DNA from: Gemmatimonadota bacterium
GTDB lineage: Bacteria > Gemmatimonadota > Gemmatimonadetes > Gemmatimonadales > Gemmatimonadaceae
NCBI GenBank assembly: GCA_016712265.1
Contig: JADJRJ010000013.1
Location: forward strand, 1 to 45,064
Reading direction: 5' to 3'
DNA length: 45,064 nt
Shown here: piece after piece, positions 14,744 through 26,352 of the stretch
How positions within the stretch are numbered: the stretch's first letter is position 1
How the letters are laid out: every line of letters begins with the position of its first letter
Program-made: the position numbers and the translations under genes
The notes under the pieces: model-generated
The model's input: the letters and a program-made list of their open reading frames with translations, nothing else
Database searches by the model: none
What the model was told of the DNA's origin: nothing

Positions 14744-17700
14744 GTGGCAGACTACGACCTCGGCACCGCCCACGGGCGAATCGTCGTCGACTACCATGAC
14801 AAGGGCACTGGTCAAGCCGGCAAGGATCTCGACGGGCTGAAGGCTCGGGCCGCAGCACTCCTGAAGCAGTTCCAGGAGACCAGCTCCAAGTACGTCAAGA
14901 GCGCGCAGAACATGGCGTCCCAGGGGACATCGCTCCTGGGACGCCTCGGCGCAGCGCACCGCAACCTCGGCCAGAACGCCAGCCAGCTGACCGACGACAT
15001 CACGCGCCTCTCGCGGACCATCGGAATCTTTGCGGGCGGGTTGGCGGTAGTCGCGCCCCTCCTGACGCGGACCGCGAGCGGCGCAGCCACCCTCAAGGGC
15101 GGCATGCACATCGTCAGCTCGTTCGGGCTCGCGCTCGGGGCGGTGCCGAAGGGCGCCGAGGGCTTCCCCAACGTCATCAAGAAGATCATCCAGCTCTCAG
15201 CGGCCGTCTCCCTGTTCGCGGGGAGCACATCGCTCATCGCGACCGCCACAAAGCGGTTCGGCGCTCTCGGAGCAGTAGGCGGCCTGATAGGCAAGTTCGG
15301 CGGGGCGGTCAACTCCGCGGCCGGTCCGTTGCACGCCGTGGCCGGCATTGCCGGTAAGGCCGCATTCGCCATCCTACAGTTCCGGTTTGTCAAGTCGATC
15401 ATCAAGCCCGTCCTCATGTTCAATGGGGCCCTGGGCGGGCTCGGGATCGCGCTGCACGTTGTGGCCGGCCTGGTAACCTCGGTCAAGGATCTGTCCGGGG
15501 CCGTCGGCTTGCTCCCGGCTGTACTTGGCGCAGCGGTGTTTGGCATTGCGGCCTTGAAGATCGCCACGATGGGTCTGAAGGACGCATTCAAGGCGTGGGA
15601 TGACCCAGCCAAGTTCGCCGAGGCGCTGAAGAAGCTGCACCCCGAGGCAGCCAAGACCGTACTGGCGATCAAGAGCCTTGAGGGCGCGTTCAAGGATGCG
15701 CAGAAGCGGCTCCAAGGACGCCTGTTCACCGGGCTTGCCCAGGAGGTGCAGGCGCTCGGAAAGACTTACATGCCAATCCTGGAGTCGGCATTTGGCCGCG
15801 TCCTGGACTCGGTCAACCTGGCTGGCAAGCAGGTCATCACATTCCTGCGATCCACAGAAGGCATTCGGCAGTCCAAGTCCATCGTCGGCGACTTCGCCGG
15901 GGTCTGGGGCAATGTCCTCAGCGCGGTCGAGCCGCTCGTTGAGGTGCTGCTCGACGTCGTTGAGGTTGGCGCCAAGGTCCTGAACGACCTGACGCGCGGC
16001 GCGGGCAGAGCGGCCCGAAGCTTCGCCAACTTCGTGGATGAGGCTCGCAAGAGCGGCAAGCTTGAGCAGTGGATCCGCAAGGGCGTCGATGCGGTCAAGG
16101 ATCTCTGGGCCATAGTTGTAAATGTCGGCAGGGCGCTGCGCGGTATCTGGCGCGGACTGAATGGCGGAGAGGCTAAGAGCTTCCTGGCCACGCTGCGCGA
16201 CATGACCGCGCGGTTCAACGAGTTCATCCAGTCCGCCGAGGGGCAGCGCATCCTCGGTTTGCTCGGGGGCCAGCTCGACAAGCTCGCCGCCAATGCCCAG
16301 AAGCTCGGCGACGCCTTTGTCAAGTATGTGCTGCCGGTCCTGGAGAAGTTCCTGCCGATCATGACGGCGCTCTCGGGCGGCGTTATCGACGGCATCATCA
16401 CCGGCATGAAGATCCTGTCGCCAATCTTTCTGGCGCTTGCGGCCGCCCTGACGCCAATTGCCCCGCTGCTCGGCTACATCCTGTCTGGGATGGTGGCGTT
16501 TGCGGTCGTTGTCGGCGGTCTCGCGGTCGCAGCCAAGATTGCCGGCGGAGCGATCCTGATCCTCAAGTCGGGCCTGGACACCGTCAAGGGCGCTATGTCG
16601 GTGGCCGGCTTCGCCACGCGGCTCCTGACTGGCAACCTGAAGGCCGCCGAGCTCCAGGCGCTGCGGTTCGCCGGTGCCATCGGCAAGAACGCGGTCAAGG
16701 GCATCTACACATTTGTGCGGAGTTCCGCACTCATCAAGGGTCTCGGCATCGTCGCCGCGCTCGCAGCCATCACCGTTGCAGCTGACAACCTGCTGCCCGA
16801 GGCGGACCAGTCCAAGCTCGACCGCTCGGCGCTCGGCTCGCTGCCGGACTACCTGAACCAGTCGCGGCAGGACCTGTCGGATTACGCCGACTTCGTGCGC
16901 GGCATCCTCACCGACCCGTCGGCCGAACTCGGCAAGCAGCAGGCCGACATCCGGAGCGAGGTCGACCAGACCGGCGCGACCTGGCGCGCGGGTAAGGCGC
17001 CGATCCAGGAATGGTTCCGCACCGTCAAGGAGTCGTTCCAGACCGACTTCTTGGATGTGATGACCGGCCTGCCCGGGAAGATTGGCGGCTGGCTCTCTGG
17101 AGTGGGCGAGTCCTTCAACACCTCTTTGGTGGTGCCTATCAAGGCTGCCGCCGCGCGGGTGAAGGAATCGTTCATGACGGACTTCGTTGGGTTCTTCACC
17201 ACAACCCTTCCGCAGTCGATTACTGGTGGTCTAACCACACTTCGCACTACAATTCAGACTAAGTGGAATGAACTAGCCGGTGATGCGCAAGGCGTGCCGG
17301 AACGGATCATGCACGCGCTTGGTTCTTTGACAGGCATTTTCTTGACCTGGGTCACCACCAACTGGGGGATTCTCAAGACCAATATCCAAACCAAGTGGAA
17401 CGAGATTGTTGAGGAGACCAAGACCCTCCCCGGGCGGATCGGCGCCGCGCTGACCACGCTCGGCGAGACCTTGTGGCAGAAGGCGGTCGAGGCCTGGCAG
17501 CGCTTCAAGGATGGCGCGAACCAGAAGGTCGGCGAGGCCGAGGGTGAGGCCCGCGCGGTACCCGGCAGGGTTGGCTCTGCGATCTCCGGCCTGGCGCAGG
17601 AGCTGTGGAACAAGGCAGTCGAGGCCTGGAACCGATTCAAGGCCGCCGCACAGCAGAAGATCAACGAGGCACTCGCTGACATCCGGGCGTTCCCGGGCAA

Positions 17701-18370
17701 GGCTGCGGCCGCGATTTCCGCGCTGGCTCAGCAGCTCTGGCAAAAAGCGCAGGAGGCTTGGCAGCGGTTTAAGGCCGCTGCGGCAGGCAAGATGAACGAG
17801 GCCATTGCGGACGTCCGAGCGCTCCCTGGACGGCTCGTCGCGGCGCTCGGCAACGTTGGCAGCGCACTGTACCAATCCGGCGTCAACTTCATCGATGGGT
17901 TCAAGCGTGGCATCGACGCGGCCAAGGCTCGGGTGCTCGCTTCGGTCCAGGCGTTCATGGCAGGCCTCCGAGCGTACTTCCCCTTCAGCCCTGCTAAGAA
18001 AGGGCCATTCAGCGGGCGCGGGTACACAAGCTACTCCGGAAAGGCGCTCGTGGAAGACTTCGCCAACGGCATGCTCAGCAACAAGAACATGATCCAGAGC
18101 GCCGCGAGCGCTGCAATGCGGGCTGCAAACCTGTCGGGCTCGTTCAACCTCTCCGGAACGGCAGCGGTCGCAAGGTCCGCAACAGCAGGCCTGGCAGCTG
18201 CACCGCCCGCCTTGGCAGGGCCGCTACCGGGCGGCTCGGATGGATCGAGCGCGCCGGTGACTAACAACTACAACGTAACCGTTCCTGCAAGGGACATTGC
18301 GGAGATGAAGAACGTGGCCGACTTCTTCGGCAAGGTGCAGCAGAAGGCTCGCGCCGGAAGGGCAGCCTGA
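14744..18370 (+). CDS. Tape measure protein
   Basis: At 1208 residues this is the longest gene and fixes tail length. It has helical N-terminal coiled regions, hydrophobic segments (about 195-285 and 530-610) that may enter the host membrane, and three perfect-length 44-residue repeats (17459-17854) of the form L-x-x-x-LW-x-KA-x-EAW-x-RFK. The C-terminal region contains YFPFSPAKKGPFSGRG, a common ending motif of actinophage tape measures. GTG 14744 follows ATAGGAG. The frame is intact. Confidence 0.95.
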   Translation: MADYDLGTAHGRIVVDYHDKGTGQAGKDLDGLKARAAALLKQFQETSSKYVKSAQNMASQGTSLLGRLGAAHRNLGQNASQLTDDITRLSRTIGIFAGGLAVVAPLLTRTASGAATLKGGMHIVSSFGLALGAVPKGAEGFPNVIKKIIQLSAAVSLFAGSTSLIATATKRFGALGAVGGLIGKFGGAVNSAAGPLHAVAGIAGKAAFAILQFRFVKSIIKPVLMFNGALGGLGIALHVVAGLVTSVKDLSGAVGLLPAVLGAAVFGIAALKIATMGLKDAFKAWDDPAKFAEALKKLHPEAAKTVLAIKSLEGAFKDAQKRLQGRLFTGLAQEVQALGKTYMPILESAFGRVLDSVNLAGKQVITFLRSTEGIRQSKSIVGDFAGVWGNVLSAVEPLVEVLLDVVEVGAKVLNDLTRGAGRAARSFANFVDEARKSGKLEQWIRKGVDAVKDLWAIVVNVGRALRGIWRGLNGGEAKSFLATLRDMTARFNEFIQSAEGQRILGLLGGQLDKLAANAQKLGDAFVKYVLPVLEKFLPIMTALSGGVIDGIITGMKILSPIFLALAAALTPIAPLLGYILSGMVAFAVVVGGLAVAAKIAGGAILILKSGLDTVKGAMSVAGFATRLLTGNLKAAELQALRFAGAIGKNAVKGIYTFVRSSALIKGLGIVAALAAITVAADNLLPEADQSKLDRSALGSLPDYLNQSRQDLSDYADFVRGILTDPSAELGKQQADIRSEVDQTGATWRAGKAPIQEWFRTVKESFQTDFLDVMTGLPGKIGGWLSGVGESFNTSLVVPIKAAAARVKESFMTDFVGFFTTTLPQSITGGLTTLRTTIQTKWNELAGDAQGVPERIMHALGSLTGIFLTWVTTNWGILKTNIQTKWNEIVEETKTLPGRIGAALTTLGETLWQKAVEAWQRFKDGANQKVGEAEGEARAVPGRVGSAISGLAQELWNKAVEAWNRFKAAAQQKINEALADIRAFPGKAAAAISALAQQLWQKAQEAWQRFKAAAAGKMNEAIADVRALPGRLVAALGNVGSALYQSGVNFIDGFKRGIDAAKARVLASVQAFMAGLRAYFPFSPAKKGPFSGRGYTSYSGKALVEDFANGMLSNKNMIQSAASAAMRAANLSGSFNLSGTAAVARSATAGLAAAPPALAGPLPGGSDGSSAPVTNNYNVTVPARDIAEMKNVADFFGKVQQKARAGRAA
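17459..17854 (+). repeat. Three tandem 132-bp repeats inside the tape measure gene
   Basis: Units begin at 17459, 17591 and 17723, exactly 132 bp apart. Each encodes a 44-residue unit with L-W-x-K-A-x-E-A-W-x-R-F-K, then a linker ending in (V/F/L)PG(R/K). A diverged fourth unit follows, and weaker relatives (TKWNE...PGR or PER) precede from about 17250. Repeat number would change tail length by about 6.6 nm per unit if helical. Confidence 0.85.
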
Positions 18371-18421
18371 GACTGGCGAGGTGCTTAATCGACGCGGTGC
18401 GCGGACCCAAATGATGGGTCC

Positions 18422-21279
18422 TTGGAGTCGTCGACCTGGAAGCACCAGGGCGGATTGGACGCCAACCCCGACTTCGAGAGTGATGCCCGGCGCGGAGAGG
18501 GCGCTACCTACTCGGCCGGGCAAGACCCCGACACCGGTGCGCGGCTCGTCAATGGCGGCCAGAAGTGGAACAACGGCGACCAGACCTTGCGGTACGAGAC
18601 GTTCGTCATGTTCCGGCCGAGCGCCGGGTTTGCGGTACCGCCTGGGATCGGGCAGATCGAGGTCGTCACCTCCTCGCTGCGAGTCTCGCGCGGCAAGTTT
18701 GTGTATGACAACCCGAATGACTCCAACTTTGGCGCCAAGGACTCGCGGCATTCCGGAACAACGACTGGAATGCGCCGCTGAGCGCTTCTGCTTGGTTCGA
18801 CCTTATGGCCGTCTCTGGCAGCGGTGTTGGAACTAACTACCAGCCCGAAGCCGAGTTGGCTGGGTGGGTGCAGGACCGTACCGCGTCAGGCATCTTGTAT
18901 GAGGGCGGCGGGGAGGTGATGCTGACTAAGGTCCGGGACCACCTCGCTGCGGGTACCGACATTGGCTATGTCATGTTTACCTGGACTGCGACCCAGGTCT
19001 ACCCAGCCAACCAGATCTGGCTCGTCAGTCTGATCTCCTCGACGGACGTCCTATTCGCTCCCAAGTACCACCCGACGCTGCAGGTCCGGGCGCAGCGCAA
19101 GCACGCCCTGAACTATGTTGGCGGCGCCTCGATCCAGATGACGGATGGCACTGCGGTGTTCCTCCGCTATGATGACGCTACGAAGAAGTACAACCTGTAC
19201 TACCAGAAGGTCAACCAGACCACCCCTACCCTTATCGATTTCCTCAAGGGCAAGGTGGGTGCGACTGACAACTCCGGCGGAGCGGCCCAGTACTTCGGCC
19301 ACGAGCCCGCATTCCAGGCGTATGGCCTGACCCGCGATGACCAGAACAACATCTATGTAATGGGCCCGCGCGGCAACCCGCAGACCGGCACATACGGCCA
19401 AAAGGTTGCGAACGTCTGTGCATACAAGTACACGGGCAACTACACTTGGAGCCGGTTCACGCAGACCACGACCTGCGAGAACACGCTGAGTGACACCGAC
19501 ACGCACCGGGGGTTCATCAACAACCTCGTGCCGGTCTGGCTCCCGGGCGGACCGTTCCCCTCGGGGCGGCTCGCGGCTGTGCACTCGCGCCGGGATGGGC
19601 AGTGGGGCCGGTACCAGATGGGCGTGCACTCGATGGTGGCCGGCTGGGCAACCGGCGAGGCAGGCGCGGCCCGGACGCCGTCCCGGGCCTACGCGGGCGA
19701 CGATGCTGCGGTGACGGGCTGGTGGAGGTCGTACAACCCCTCAGGGTCCAATCTCGACGCATTCCGCGACGGCGACAACGTGCGGATTGCCTCTGCGGTG
19801 TCTGCGCTCGGTCCGGATGAGACGGAGCGCTCCGGCGGCCTGACGTGCGCGATCTCCAGCGCCAACGTCGTCGGCAAGCCGACCCTGATCTCAAGCTCGC
19901 TAGCCACGAACTCGCCGCACGACCCGGATGCGAAGATGCGGGCGGTCTGGCTGGGCGAGGGCTCGCCGTACTGGGCTGTGGCCCGCTACGGTCACATTCA
20001 GATCCTCCGCAAGTCGGATGGTGCGATCGTCCGGCAGATTGACCTGCCATCTAACGGCGTCTCTGGCTTCCCGGCCCGGTCAGTCCTGCAGAAGTCGCAG
20101 GCCTGGGATGTGATCTGGGACTCGAACGACAAGGATTGGATCTGGACCTACTACCGAGACGCGGCCAACCCCCGTGTTATCAACAAGGTCCGCTACAACT
20201 TCATGACTGGAGCTCTGGACACGGCATTCCAGTTCACAGCCGCCCCGCTCGGCGCCTCAGGCTCGGAGATCGTGGCAATCCGCGTGCCGCGGCAACAGGT
20301 CGACGCGCGCTGCGTTCTGGTCGACGTCGCGATGCAGGACGGGGCGGGTACGCCGACCGCGCTCCTGACGCTGCGCGACACCACGATGAACAAGCCGCCC
20401 AGCAAGCCGGTGCTGGACGCGGTCAACTCGTTCAACGCGACTTCCACCAAGCAGATTGACTGGACGTTCCAGGACAACAACCCGTCCGACTTCCCCACGT
20501 TCCAGAGCATCGAGATCCGGAACATCGCAACCGGGGCGACGTCGCTCAGCGTGACGCATACGGCGCTCACGGTCGTCAACTCGACGCTCCGCAAGTACCG
20601 CTACACGATCGCCGCAAACGCGCTGACGAATGACGCGACGTACCAGGTTCGGGTGCTCGCGTTCGACTCGGTGGATGCGCCGTCGGAATGGTCAGACTGG
20701 GTCCAGTTCTCGACGACCTCCACGGGCGGATCGGTCGTCATCACCGAGCCGGCCACTGACAACGAGCCCTTGAACAAGGCGTCATTCGATGTCAAGTGGA
20801 CCTACTCGAACACCAACCCGGCCATTGTGCAGACTGGCTACCGGGTTCGGGTCTACAACAATGAGACGGGCGTCTCCGTCAGCGACTCGACCCTGGTGAC
20901 GAGTACCGCGACGACATACGCCATCTCTGGCCTGACGTCGGATATCGAGTACCGCGTTGAAGTCACCATCAAGGACTCCAACAACCAGACTTCTGGCGCG
21001 GGCATCCGACTTGTCACGCCGGACTTCAACAACCCGTCCTTGCCAGAGATCCGCGTATTTAGCGGGCCTGGCTACATCGAGATCCGGGTGACCAACCCTC
21101 CGCCGGACGGCGACAACCCGGTCACCATCAAGAACCAGATTGCCCGCAAGGAATTGGATCAGCCTGATGATGAGTCTTACGTGGTGATTGGTGAATGCCC
21201 GCCGAATGGCGTGTACCGGGACTGGACTGTCGCATCGGGTGTCGAGTACACCTACAAGGCTAGGGGGTCGAGCGAATAA
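18422..21279 (+). CDS. Minor tail protein with fibronectin-like domains (frame-disrupted)
   Basis: Two overlapping frames belong to one gene. The first (from about 18422, TTG or a frameshifted ATG at 18411) runs to about 18755 and encodes QGGLDANPDFESD and related beta-rich sequence. Protein sense then continues one frame back (AAFRNNDWNAPLSASAWFD) into the long frame ending at 21279. The central part is beta-rich and Trp/Tyr-rich. The last 300 residues form fibronectin-III-like repeats (KPVLDAVNSFNATSTKQIDW, and EPLNKASFDVKW). It follows the tape measure, where a distal tail or tip protein is expected. Ligand unknown. The break fits one missing base near 18755. Confidence 0.7.
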
Positions 21280-22394
21280 TGGCATATGGGCCATGGGGCA
21301 ATGAAGAGTCTGCCTCCTCACGTTTCAGCGGGACCTGGATAACTGACCCGACCAGCCCAGAGGAAACCGTCATCCGGCTCCGCTATGGCGGCCTCGGGCG
21401 GCAGAACTCACGCGACCGTGCCAAGACTGCCCTGCAGTTCGTCGGTCGGTCGTACCCAGTCTATGACGTCGGCAATGCCCGCGCGGAGTCCGTCAACGTC
21501 GACACGACGCTGTCCGCCGAGGACGGCGACGTCACGGAGATGTTGGATCTCCTGGAATCTCTGATCGGCGATGGACAGATTGTCCTGTACCGGGATGGCC
21601 GCGGGCGGAAGATCTACGCGGTGGGTTCTGACTTCCAGGTGGAGGACCTGGAGCAGGGCAGCTACCGGGTGACCTTCCTGCTGAACCGGGTCGACTTCGA
21701 TGAGGCGCTTCCCGACCCAGAGACCACCCCGCCGGTCATCGTCAACACGCAGCCGCAGAACCTCGCGGTAACCGTCGACAACTACAGCGGTATGGCCCTG
21801 GTCAACTGGGACGCTGTCGACAACACGCAGATCTACCACCTGTACCTGGGCGGTATCGAGGTCGGCTCTACTTCCGAGAACGCCACTACATATGGCCCGC
21901 TCGACTCGGGCGAGTACACGATGACGGTGTCGGCCGTTGTCGGCGGAGTCGAGTCGCAGCAGTCCGCGCCATTCGTCTTCAACGTGGACCGGCCGACGAC
22001 CGACCCCGGCGGCGGGACCGGAACCCCTCCCACCACTGTCCCGCAGAACTTCCGGGCCTTCCCGCAAGCTGACAATCGAGTTCCGCTGCAATGGGACCCT
22101 GTGGCTGGAGCCACGCAGTACCGGGTCGAGGAGATCCGCTCGCCGAATGGCGTATCGAACGGCATCACCACATCGACCTCCATGACGCGTGGTCCGCTGC
22201 CGGATGGCCCATTCGACTACTGGGTCCGGGGCCTGGTGAATGGTGTCTGGTCGGAGCCATCCAACCACCAGCAGTTCACGCTGCCTTACGACGGCGGCCC
22301 AATCTCCGGGGGCGGCTCGGGCGGAACCCGGGGCGGCACGCCTACCCCGGGCGCGCGCCATCCCCACTACGGTGCTCGGTATCAGAATGGGTGA
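21279..22394 (+). CDS. Minor tail protein with two fibronectin-like domains
   Basis: This intact 371-residue protein starts within the previous stop (AATAATGG). The N-terminal 150 residues hold a tail-protein domain (TALQFVGRSYPVYDVGNARA, and a YRDGRGRKIYAV hairpin). Two fibronectin-III-like domains follow (about 155-235 and 250-340), separated by a Gly/Thr/Pro linker, and then a Gly-rich tail. Such proteins decorate the tail tip and bind host surface sugars weakly. It overlaps the next start. Confidence 0.7.
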   Translation: MAYGPWGNEESASSRFSGTWITDPTSPEETVIRLRYGGLGRQNSRDRAKTALQFVGRSYPVYDVGNARAESVNVDTTLSAEDGDVTEMLDLLESLIGDGQIVLYRDGRGRKIYAVGSDFQVEDLEQGSYRVTFLLNRVDFDEALPDPETTPPVIVNTQPQNLAVTVDNYSGMALVNWDAVDNTQIYHLYLGGIEVGSTSENATTYGPLDSGEYTMTVSAVVGGVESQQSAPFVFNVDRPTTDPGGGTGTPPTTVPQNFRAFPQADNRVPLQWDPVAGATQYRVEEIRSPNGVSNGITTSTSMTRGPLPDGPFDYWVRGLVNGVWSEPSNHQQFTLPYDGGPISGGGSGGTRGGTPTPGARHPHYGARYQNG

Positions 22395-24902
22395 CGCCGG
22401 TTACGCGCACTATGGCGGGCGCGGCTTTACCGACTCCAGGGCCACAAGGACTACGACCCGCAGACCGCGGAGGACTGGTCCAGCACAACCGCCACCGAGC
22501 TCAAGGACAACTACTGGACCGTGATTGACGCGGCGGGTAAGTATGCCGTCGCAATGACGGTCGAGCCCGGCGCGGCCAAGACCTCCCCCAACACGAGCTA
22601 CCCGCGGTGTGAGCACCGCGAGATGCAGCAGACGTCCAGCGGCAACAACGATAAAGCCAACTGGACAATCGACTCCAACGATCACGACTTCTCCGGCTTC
22701 TCCCGGATCATGACGCTGCCGCCGGCCAAGCCCGGCGTGTGCATTAACCAGCTCCATGACCAGGACGACGACACGGTCATGATAAAGAGCATGGCTCTGT
22801 CGGGCAAGATTGCAATCGTGCTCGATGTGTATGGCACGCGAGTGGCTGTGCTCCAGGCTGACTTCACGCTCGGGCGGGAGATCTACTCCCGCATCCGCAT
22901 CAACAACGCCGCGCTGTCGGTCTACTACTCGCAGTCGTCCTCCGGCACGACTTCGGCGACCGTCACCACCAGCACGGCGTACACCGGCACCGTCACCAAC
23001 ACCAATCCGCCCTGGTACCACAAGTTTGGCTGCTACGCGCAGTCGAACGACTCGACCGATACGACCGGCACCAAGTGCCTCGTGTACGTCCGGGACTGGA
23101 AGCAGTGGCACACTGGTTGGCCGACCCCGGTCACCGGCAACTACGCGGGTCCCGGCGGCTCGGGCGGGACCGGCGCGCCGATCGTCTCCGCCGGGGCCGA
23201 TGCAACGGTCGCTCCTGGGGCTACGTTCTCCCGTACGGGGCAGGTCGTCGGCTCCGGCATCACGGCCCAGGGCTGGCGAGTTGTGGGCACAGGGGCCAGC
23301 ACAACCGATCAGAGCACGGCCGCAGGCAAGCTCGGCTGGGGCGTGCCGAGCGCGGAGAGCGACGAGTTCAACTACACAGGCGCGCCGGACCCAAGCAAGT
23401 GGTCCGTGTACAACGGGGCCGGGCACGGCGGCAACGGCGTCCGCTCGCCGCAGCGCGTGACGGTGGCCAACGGCGTCATGACGCTGACCGGGCTCGCGGG
23501 CTCGGCGAACACGGCCGGTCTGGAGCACAAGCTGGACCGGCAGTACGGCAAATGGGAGTTCCGCGCCAAGAGCTACTACACGTCAGACCCAGCCGCGCCG
23601 GGCGACAAGGACGGCGGTTACCACCCGGTCGGCATTCTCTGGTCGGACCACGCAAGCTGGCCCCTGGACGGTGAGTACGACTTCCTGGAGAATGGGGAGC
23701 CGGGACAGCAGGCGGCCGGTGCGTTCCTGCACTACCCGTCGCTGGACGGCTCCGATCACCAAATCGACGTGCCGGATTACCCGGTAGACCTCCGGCAGTG
23801 GCACAACTTCGCCATTGAGTGGACCTCCACATTCATCAAGCTCTATGTGGATGGAATCCTCTGGTACACGGCCTCGGGCGGAGCGGCTTCCGACCGGAAG
23901 AACATCCAGGCGATGTCAGCCGGCCACCTTACGCTCCAGCTCGATGCGTTCCAGGCAACCGGCCTGATCGGCTCGGCCATGGACATCGAGTGGGTGCGGA
24001 CCTACCCGCTCACGCCGGTGACGACCAACCCGCAGATCTCCTCGACGTCTCAGGTGAACTACATTGTGCCGACGACGCCCGGAAATTACACGCTGGAGTT
24101 CTTCGCAACCAACGCGAGCGGAACTTCAACGGACCAGGTTGTGGTTACTTCTGGTACGCCGACTGAGGGCGGGGAGACCGGCGGCACAGTGCCAGTCGGC
24201 TCGACAACCACATTCACCGAGGACTTCGAGCTGGGGAACTTCTCCCGCTGGACATCCGTGCAGAACAAGTCCTATGAGGGCAGCGCCGCCAGCTACAACC
24301 TAGGCACCACATACTCGCAGAAGATTGTCAACCAGTCCACAGACCACCCGCACGCGCTGCGCACCGAGGTCCGGGACGGGGACACCGCGGTCGGCTCGCA
24401 CGAGCGCGCGGAGCTGTCCAGCTTCGGGAAGTCCTGGAATGACCAGAAGGACCAAGAGCGCTGGTACGAGTTCGACATCCGGTTCGGCGACCCGACATGG
24501 GCGCCTGGGATGGCGAGCGAGAATGACTGGTTTATCTTCTACCAGTGGCACCAGCCGGTCGACGACGGTTCACCGGCCCTGGCCATGTCCGTTCACAATG
24601 ATGGCAAGGTGTACATCGAGCGTGAGCCTGACAGCGACTTCGAGTTCATCGGACCGCTCTGGACCGTCCGCCCCGGGGTCTGGGAGAAGGTGGTCGTCCA
24701 CATCAAGTGGTCCCCCAACTCCTCAGTCGGTTTCGTACACGTCTACCTGAACGGTACGGAGATCCTGCCCAAGAAGATGTGTAAGACGCAGTACTCCGCA
24801 GACTTCAACGACTACTATGTAAAGATTGGAACCTACCGACGGAGTAGCATTAGCGGGACCACAGTCGTCATGCACGACAAGCTGCGAATTTCGGGGCCGT
24901 GA
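22387..24902 (+). CDS. Tail protein with three polysaccharide-degrading modules (frame-disrupted at N-terminus)
   Basis: About 835 residues with three tandem jelly-roll modules. Module 1 (about 22450-23110) has alginate-lyase PL7-like signatures: PRCEHRE, INQLHD and YHKFGCYAQS, equivalent to the R-x-E-L-R, QIH and YFKAGxYxQ blocks. Module 2 (about 23350-24010) is GH16-like, with the catalytic pattern E-x-D-x-x-E in GEYDFLE at 23673-23690 and a WHNFAIEW strand. Module 3 (about 24200-24899) resembles glucuronan/heparin-lyase-type families (HERAELSS, WFIFYQWHQP). Linkers are Gly/Thr-rich. The likely start ATG 22387 is in another frame; sense joins after about 22430, consistent with one lost base. 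It probably digests host surface glycans at the tail tip. Confidence 0.8.
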
Positions 24903-24903
24903 G

Positions 24904-26075
24904 ATGCAATCTCTGAGCCGGTTCACTGAGTACGCGCCAAGCGTCGTGCTGCGGGCGCTGCGCGGGTCCAAGTCTCTGCGTGAGTGGCGGTTTCGCTATG
25001 AGCTACTCACCCGTGACAACATCCGCATCCGAGACCTCGACAACGTAGTCGGGGGCTCGGTCGCCCACGAGTTCCTCGCCGAGACCAAGCGCACAGCCAA
25101 GTTTGTCATTCAGGATGACGGCACTATCAACTTCCTGAACCAGCGCGTCCGCCCCTGGGCGGGCGTCAAGATGCCGGACGGCGGTTACATGGAGTGGCCG
25201 CTTTGGCGTGTTCGCGCGCGACGACGCCTACCCGCCAGGTAGACATCTCGGGCGTTGTTACACGCGATGTCGAGGCGTACGACCAGACGATTGTTCTACA
25301 GGACGACACCCTGGCGGACAGATACTTTGTCAACAACAACTACCCGTACACGGACGCCATCAACGAGATCCTGGCCGAGACGCCGGGCATCCCACAGAGC
25401 TCCATATCCCCATCAACGGCGACAACGCCCGCCGCTTTGGAGTGGGAGCCGGGCACTTCCAAGTATCAGGTCATCTCAGACATGCTGTCGGCGATTAACT
25501 ACGGATCGCTTTGGTTCGACGGGGAGGGCGTGGCTCGCGCCACGCCCTACGTCTCGCCCCGACTCCGCGCGGCTGAGTTCGAGTACCGCACCGACGACGT
25601 CAGCGTGATCCTGCCTGACGCTGCGCAGTCGCTCGACCTGTACTCGCTACCCAACCGCTGGGTGCTGATCGTCTCGAACTCGGACCAGCCAGCGCTCCGG
25701 GCGGAGATCCGCAACACCGACCCGGCATCCCCGACGTCGATCCCGAACCGCGGGCGGATCATCACCAGGGTCATCACCGACTCAAACGCGCCGAGTCAGG
25801 CCATGCTGAATGCGATCGCCGAGCGGTACCGCGATGAGAGCGGGCAGGTGTACGAGACCATCGACTTCAAGACCGGCCTTATGCCGTTCCATGAGAATGG
25901 CGACATGTATGACTTCGAGTATGCCGGGTTTGTCGGCTTTGGTAGGTTCATGGAAACCAAGTGGAGTTTCGATCTGCAGCAGGGCGCAGAGATGAGTCAC
26001 GAGGCACGTCGGGCCATCTCCATCCTTGGCGGCTTCGGCACCGGTCCCTTCGGAACCATGCCATTCGGAGGTTGA
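24904..26075 (+). CDS. Tail-tip/baseplate-like protein (frame-disrupted)
   Basis: ATG 24904 overlaps the preceding stop region (GTGAGATG). The N-terminus (MQSLSRFTEYAPSVVLRALR, then REWRFRYELLTRDNIRIRDL) is typical of siphophage tail-tip proteins with D-x-x-x-x-G-S-V-A-H. At 25195-25240 the frame changes twice within 45 bases. Sense resumes as QVDISGVVTRDVEAYDQT and runs to 26075, ending in a Gly/Phe-rich tail. A mid-part FDGEGVARATPYVSPR is conserved in such proteins. Total about 390 residues. Likely part of the structure linking tube to fibres. Confidence 0.65.
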
Positions 26076-26076
26076 C

Positions 26077-26349
26077 GTGACATTCGATCCGGCCAAGTTT
26101 TTTGAGGCCGTACGCGAGTATGGCAGAAGCGCCGACAACGTAGAGTCCAAGGGCTTCGCACGGTGCGCAACTGTGGACCCCAACTACACCGGCCTTGGGC
26201 CGGCACGGGTCACGTTCGATGGCGAGACTGCCCTGTCACAGAAGTCATACCAGTTCCTGGACAACCCGCCCCGTGCCAACACTCGTGTTGCCATGTTTCC
26301 CATCGGCAACACCTACCTGATAATGGGGATGATCAACGGTGGGGTCTGA
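26077..26349 (+). CDS. Small minor tail protein candidate
   Basis: A 90-residue protein from GTG 26077, with CGGAGG just upstream. The segment CATVDPNYTGLGPARVTFDG then SQKSYQFLDNPPRANTRVAM and a hydrophobic end (FPIGNTYLIMGMINGGV) look like a small OB-like beta barrel as found in tail-tip cofactors. Frame intact. Located between tail-tip protein and lysis region. Confidence 0.6.
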   Translation: MTFDPAKFFEAVREYGRSADNVESKGFARCATVDPNYTGLGPARVTFDGETALSQKSYQFLDNPPRANTRVAMFPIGNTYLIMGMINGGV

Positions 26350-26352
26350 CTT

